Origin: a bacterium
Lineage (GTDB): Bacteria > Zhuqueibacterota > Zhuqueibacteria > Residuimicrobiales > Krinioviventaceae
Length of the DNA: 7,159 bases
Direction of reading: 5' to 3'
Assembly (NCBI GenBank): GCA_024278645.1
Contig: JAJRST010000379.1
Coordinates: 1-7,159, forward strand
Position 1 is the first letter of the stretch; the number at the start of each line of letters is the position of its first letter. Positions 6,283 to 7,159 of the stretch are shown here, in pieces. Made by a program: the position numbers and the translations under genes. A model generated the notes under the pieces. It saw nothing but the letters and a program-made list of their open reading frames with translations. It was not told the origin of the DNA and made no database searches.

Positions 6283-6651
6283 TTATATAACTTCGGGCGC
6301 CAGGGACACGATTTTCATGAACTGCTTTTCGCGAAGTTCGCGTGCAACAGGTCCGAAAATACGCGTTCCTTTCGGTTCGCCGGCTTCATTAATTAACACC
6401 GCGGCATTTTCATCAAATCGAATATAAGAACCGTCTTTACGGCGCTTTTCTTTTTTCGTTCTCACGATAACCGCTCTGCTCTTGTCGCCCTTTTTAACAG
6501 TAGCGTTTGGCAAAGACTGTTTTACGGATACGACGATGATATCGCCGATGCCGGCATATTTCTTTTTGCTGCCGCCGAGCACTCGAATGCACATGACCTT
6601 TTTAGCGCCGGTGTTGTCCGCCACGTTGAGTCTGCTATATTCCTGAATCAT
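6283..6651 (-). CDS. rplN: 50S ribosomal protein L14
   Basis: L14 lies at the subunit interface, forms bridges with 16S rRNA and is the docking site of the silencing factor RsfS. The 122-aa product has the exact family length, from MIQEYSRLNVADNTGAKKVM to FMKIVSLAPEVI. The internal motif KKGDKSRAVIVRTKKEKRRK and the GTRIFGPVARELR segment are both intact. GAAGGGA (6659-6665) lies 7 nt before the ATG, and the stop is TAA. In E. coli the spc operon starts at this gene. Here rpsQ is only 36 nt upstream and I see no convincing promoter in that gap, so it is probably co-transcribed with the S10-type genes. Confidence 0.98.
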   Translation of the reverse strand: MIQEYSRLNVADNTGAKKVMCIRVLGGSKKKYAGIGDIIVVSVKQSLPNATVKKGDKSRAVIVRTKKEKRRKDGSYIRFDENAAVLINEAGEPKGTRIFGPVARELREKQFMKIVSLAPEVI

Positions 6652-6687
6652 TTCACGTTCCCTTCAGCTTGAGCGCATTGCTCGAAA

Positions 6688-6942
6688 TTACTTTGCCTTT
6701 TCAATGATCTCCACAAGGCGCCAGCGTTTCCTGCGACTGAGCGGCCTGGTTTCCATTATTCTCACCGTATCGCCAATGTGGCTCTCGTTCTTCTCATCGT
6801 GAACCATAAACTTTGACGTCTTTTTAACATACTTTTTATAAAGCGGATGCTTCACCTGACGTTCAACGACGATGACGCGACTTTTATCCATTTTGTCGCT
6901 GGCGACGACGCCTGTTATTGATTTTCTTCTACCTCTATCCAC
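6688..6942 (-). CDS. rpsQ: 30S ribosomal protein S17
   Basis: S17 is a primary 16S rRNA-binding protein of the OB-fold type. The 84-aa product contains RRKSITGVVASDKMDKSRVI, then VERQVKHPLYKKYVKKTSKF, the HDEKNESHIGDTVRI loop, and ETRPLSRRKRWRLVEIIEKA, all in the family order. The start is GTG (6940-6942), supported by TGGAGA (6949-6954), which ends 6 nt upstream. The stop is TAA. The gap to rpmC is 21 nt. Confidence 0.97.
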   Translation of the reverse strand: MDRGRRKSITGVVASDKMDKSRVIVVERQVKHPLYKKYVKKTSKFMVHDEKNESHIGDTVRIMETRPLSRRKRWRLVEIIEKAK

Positions 6943-6948
6943 GATTTA

Positions 6949-6954
6949 TCTCCA
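6949..6954 (-). promoter_or_regulatory. Shine-Dalgarno fixing the GTG start of rpsQ
   Basis: The minus strand reads TGGAGA, ending 6 nt before GTG at 6940-6942. The nearest in-frame ATG lies well inside the conserved S17 sequence (the SDKMDKS motif), so GTG is the sensible start. Confidence 0.7.
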
Positions 6955-6963
6955 ATAGATACA

Positions 6964-7158
6964 TTAAATAGTCGAGGCTCGCCCAATGCCCAGCTCATGC
7001 TCTCGTATCACAGTCTTGAGGCGGGCGATATCTTTTCTCAACATACGTATGCGCAATGGGTTGTCCAACTGGTGCGTTGAATTCATAAACCGGAGATTTT
7101 CCATCTCCTCCAATGCGTCTTCGAGACGAATTTTTATTTCATCGATATCCAGTTGACG
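6964..7158 (-). CDS. rpmC: 50S ribosomal protein L29, 3' part
   Basis: L29 sits at the exit tunnel of the large subunit beside L23. The visible 64 codons read RQLDIDEIKIRLEDALEE, then NLRFMNSTHQLDNPLRIRML, then RKDIARLKTVIREHELG, ending in TAA. The NLRF, QLDNP-RIR and RKDIARLKT motifs are diagnostic, and the two-helix hairpin is complete. Only about the first half dozen residues, with the start codon, lie beyond the right edge. Its place just upstream of rpsQ (21 nt) matches the end of the S10 operon. Confidence 0.95.
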   Translation of the reverse strand, partial: RQLDIDEIKIRLEDALEEMENLRFMNSTHQLDNPLRIRMLRKDIARLKTVIREHELGIGRASTI

Positions 7159-7159
7159 A

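Noticed and set aside
6652..6687. Possible spc promoter upstream of rplN, as in E. coli
   Set aside because: The gap is 36 nt, holds the rplN Shine-Dalgarno sequence, and shows no convincing -35/-10 pair. A promoter inside rpsQ cannot be excluded by eye.

Overview
The window is a stretch of a bacterial ribosomal-protein (spc-type) operon. Every gene lies on the minus strand, so transcription runs from the right edge to the left. The order is rpmC (3' part)-rpsQ-rplN-rplX-rplE-rpsN-rpsH-rplF-rplR-rpsE-rpmD-rplO-secY-adk-map (5' part). This is the canonical bacterial S10/spc arrangement. Gene gaps run from a 4-nt overlap (rplO/secY) to 61 nt, so no non-coding stretch exceeds about 60 nt. I see no promoter, intrinsic terminator, tRNA, mobile element, CRISPR array or foreign gene.

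The organism is a bacterium of moderate G+C (roughly half). It carries a zinc-type S14 (two CXXC pairs), an L24 with a C-terminal CXXC/CXXC zinc knuckle and an adenylate kinase with a four-cysteine lid. The protein sequences feel closest to the FCB/Calditrichota-KSB1 neighbourhood, but that is an impression from reading and not a phylogeny.

Layout: 4091-7158 holds the upstream ribosomal proteins (L29, S17, L14, L24, L5, S14, S8, L6). 2392-4044 holds L18, S5, L30 and L15. 1-2395 holds the export channel SecY, adenylate kinase and type I methionine aminopeptidase. Together they supply ribosome assembly, the membrane docking site for secreted chains, nucleotide balance and removal of N-terminal Met. 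Starts include GTG (rpsQ, rplF) and TTG (rpsN), each backed by a good Shine-Dalgarno sequence.

The one real surprise is that two essential genes, map and rplR, are each interrupted by a single in-frame TGA (195-197 and 3799-3801). The reading frame continues intact and conserved on the other side. At the L18 position the family usually has glycine, and in MetAP glycine is one of the common residues; both codons are one base (G to T) from GGA. TGA is otherwise nearly absent as a terminator here: of 14 visible ends, 9 are TAA, 4 are TAG and only rplO ends in TGA. This is either a pair of sequence errors or lesions of the same type, or a trace of UGA being read as glycine. The rplO TGA, which must terminate, and the many ordinary GGN glycine codons argue against full recoding. 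The rest of the window is an ordinary housekeeping operon.
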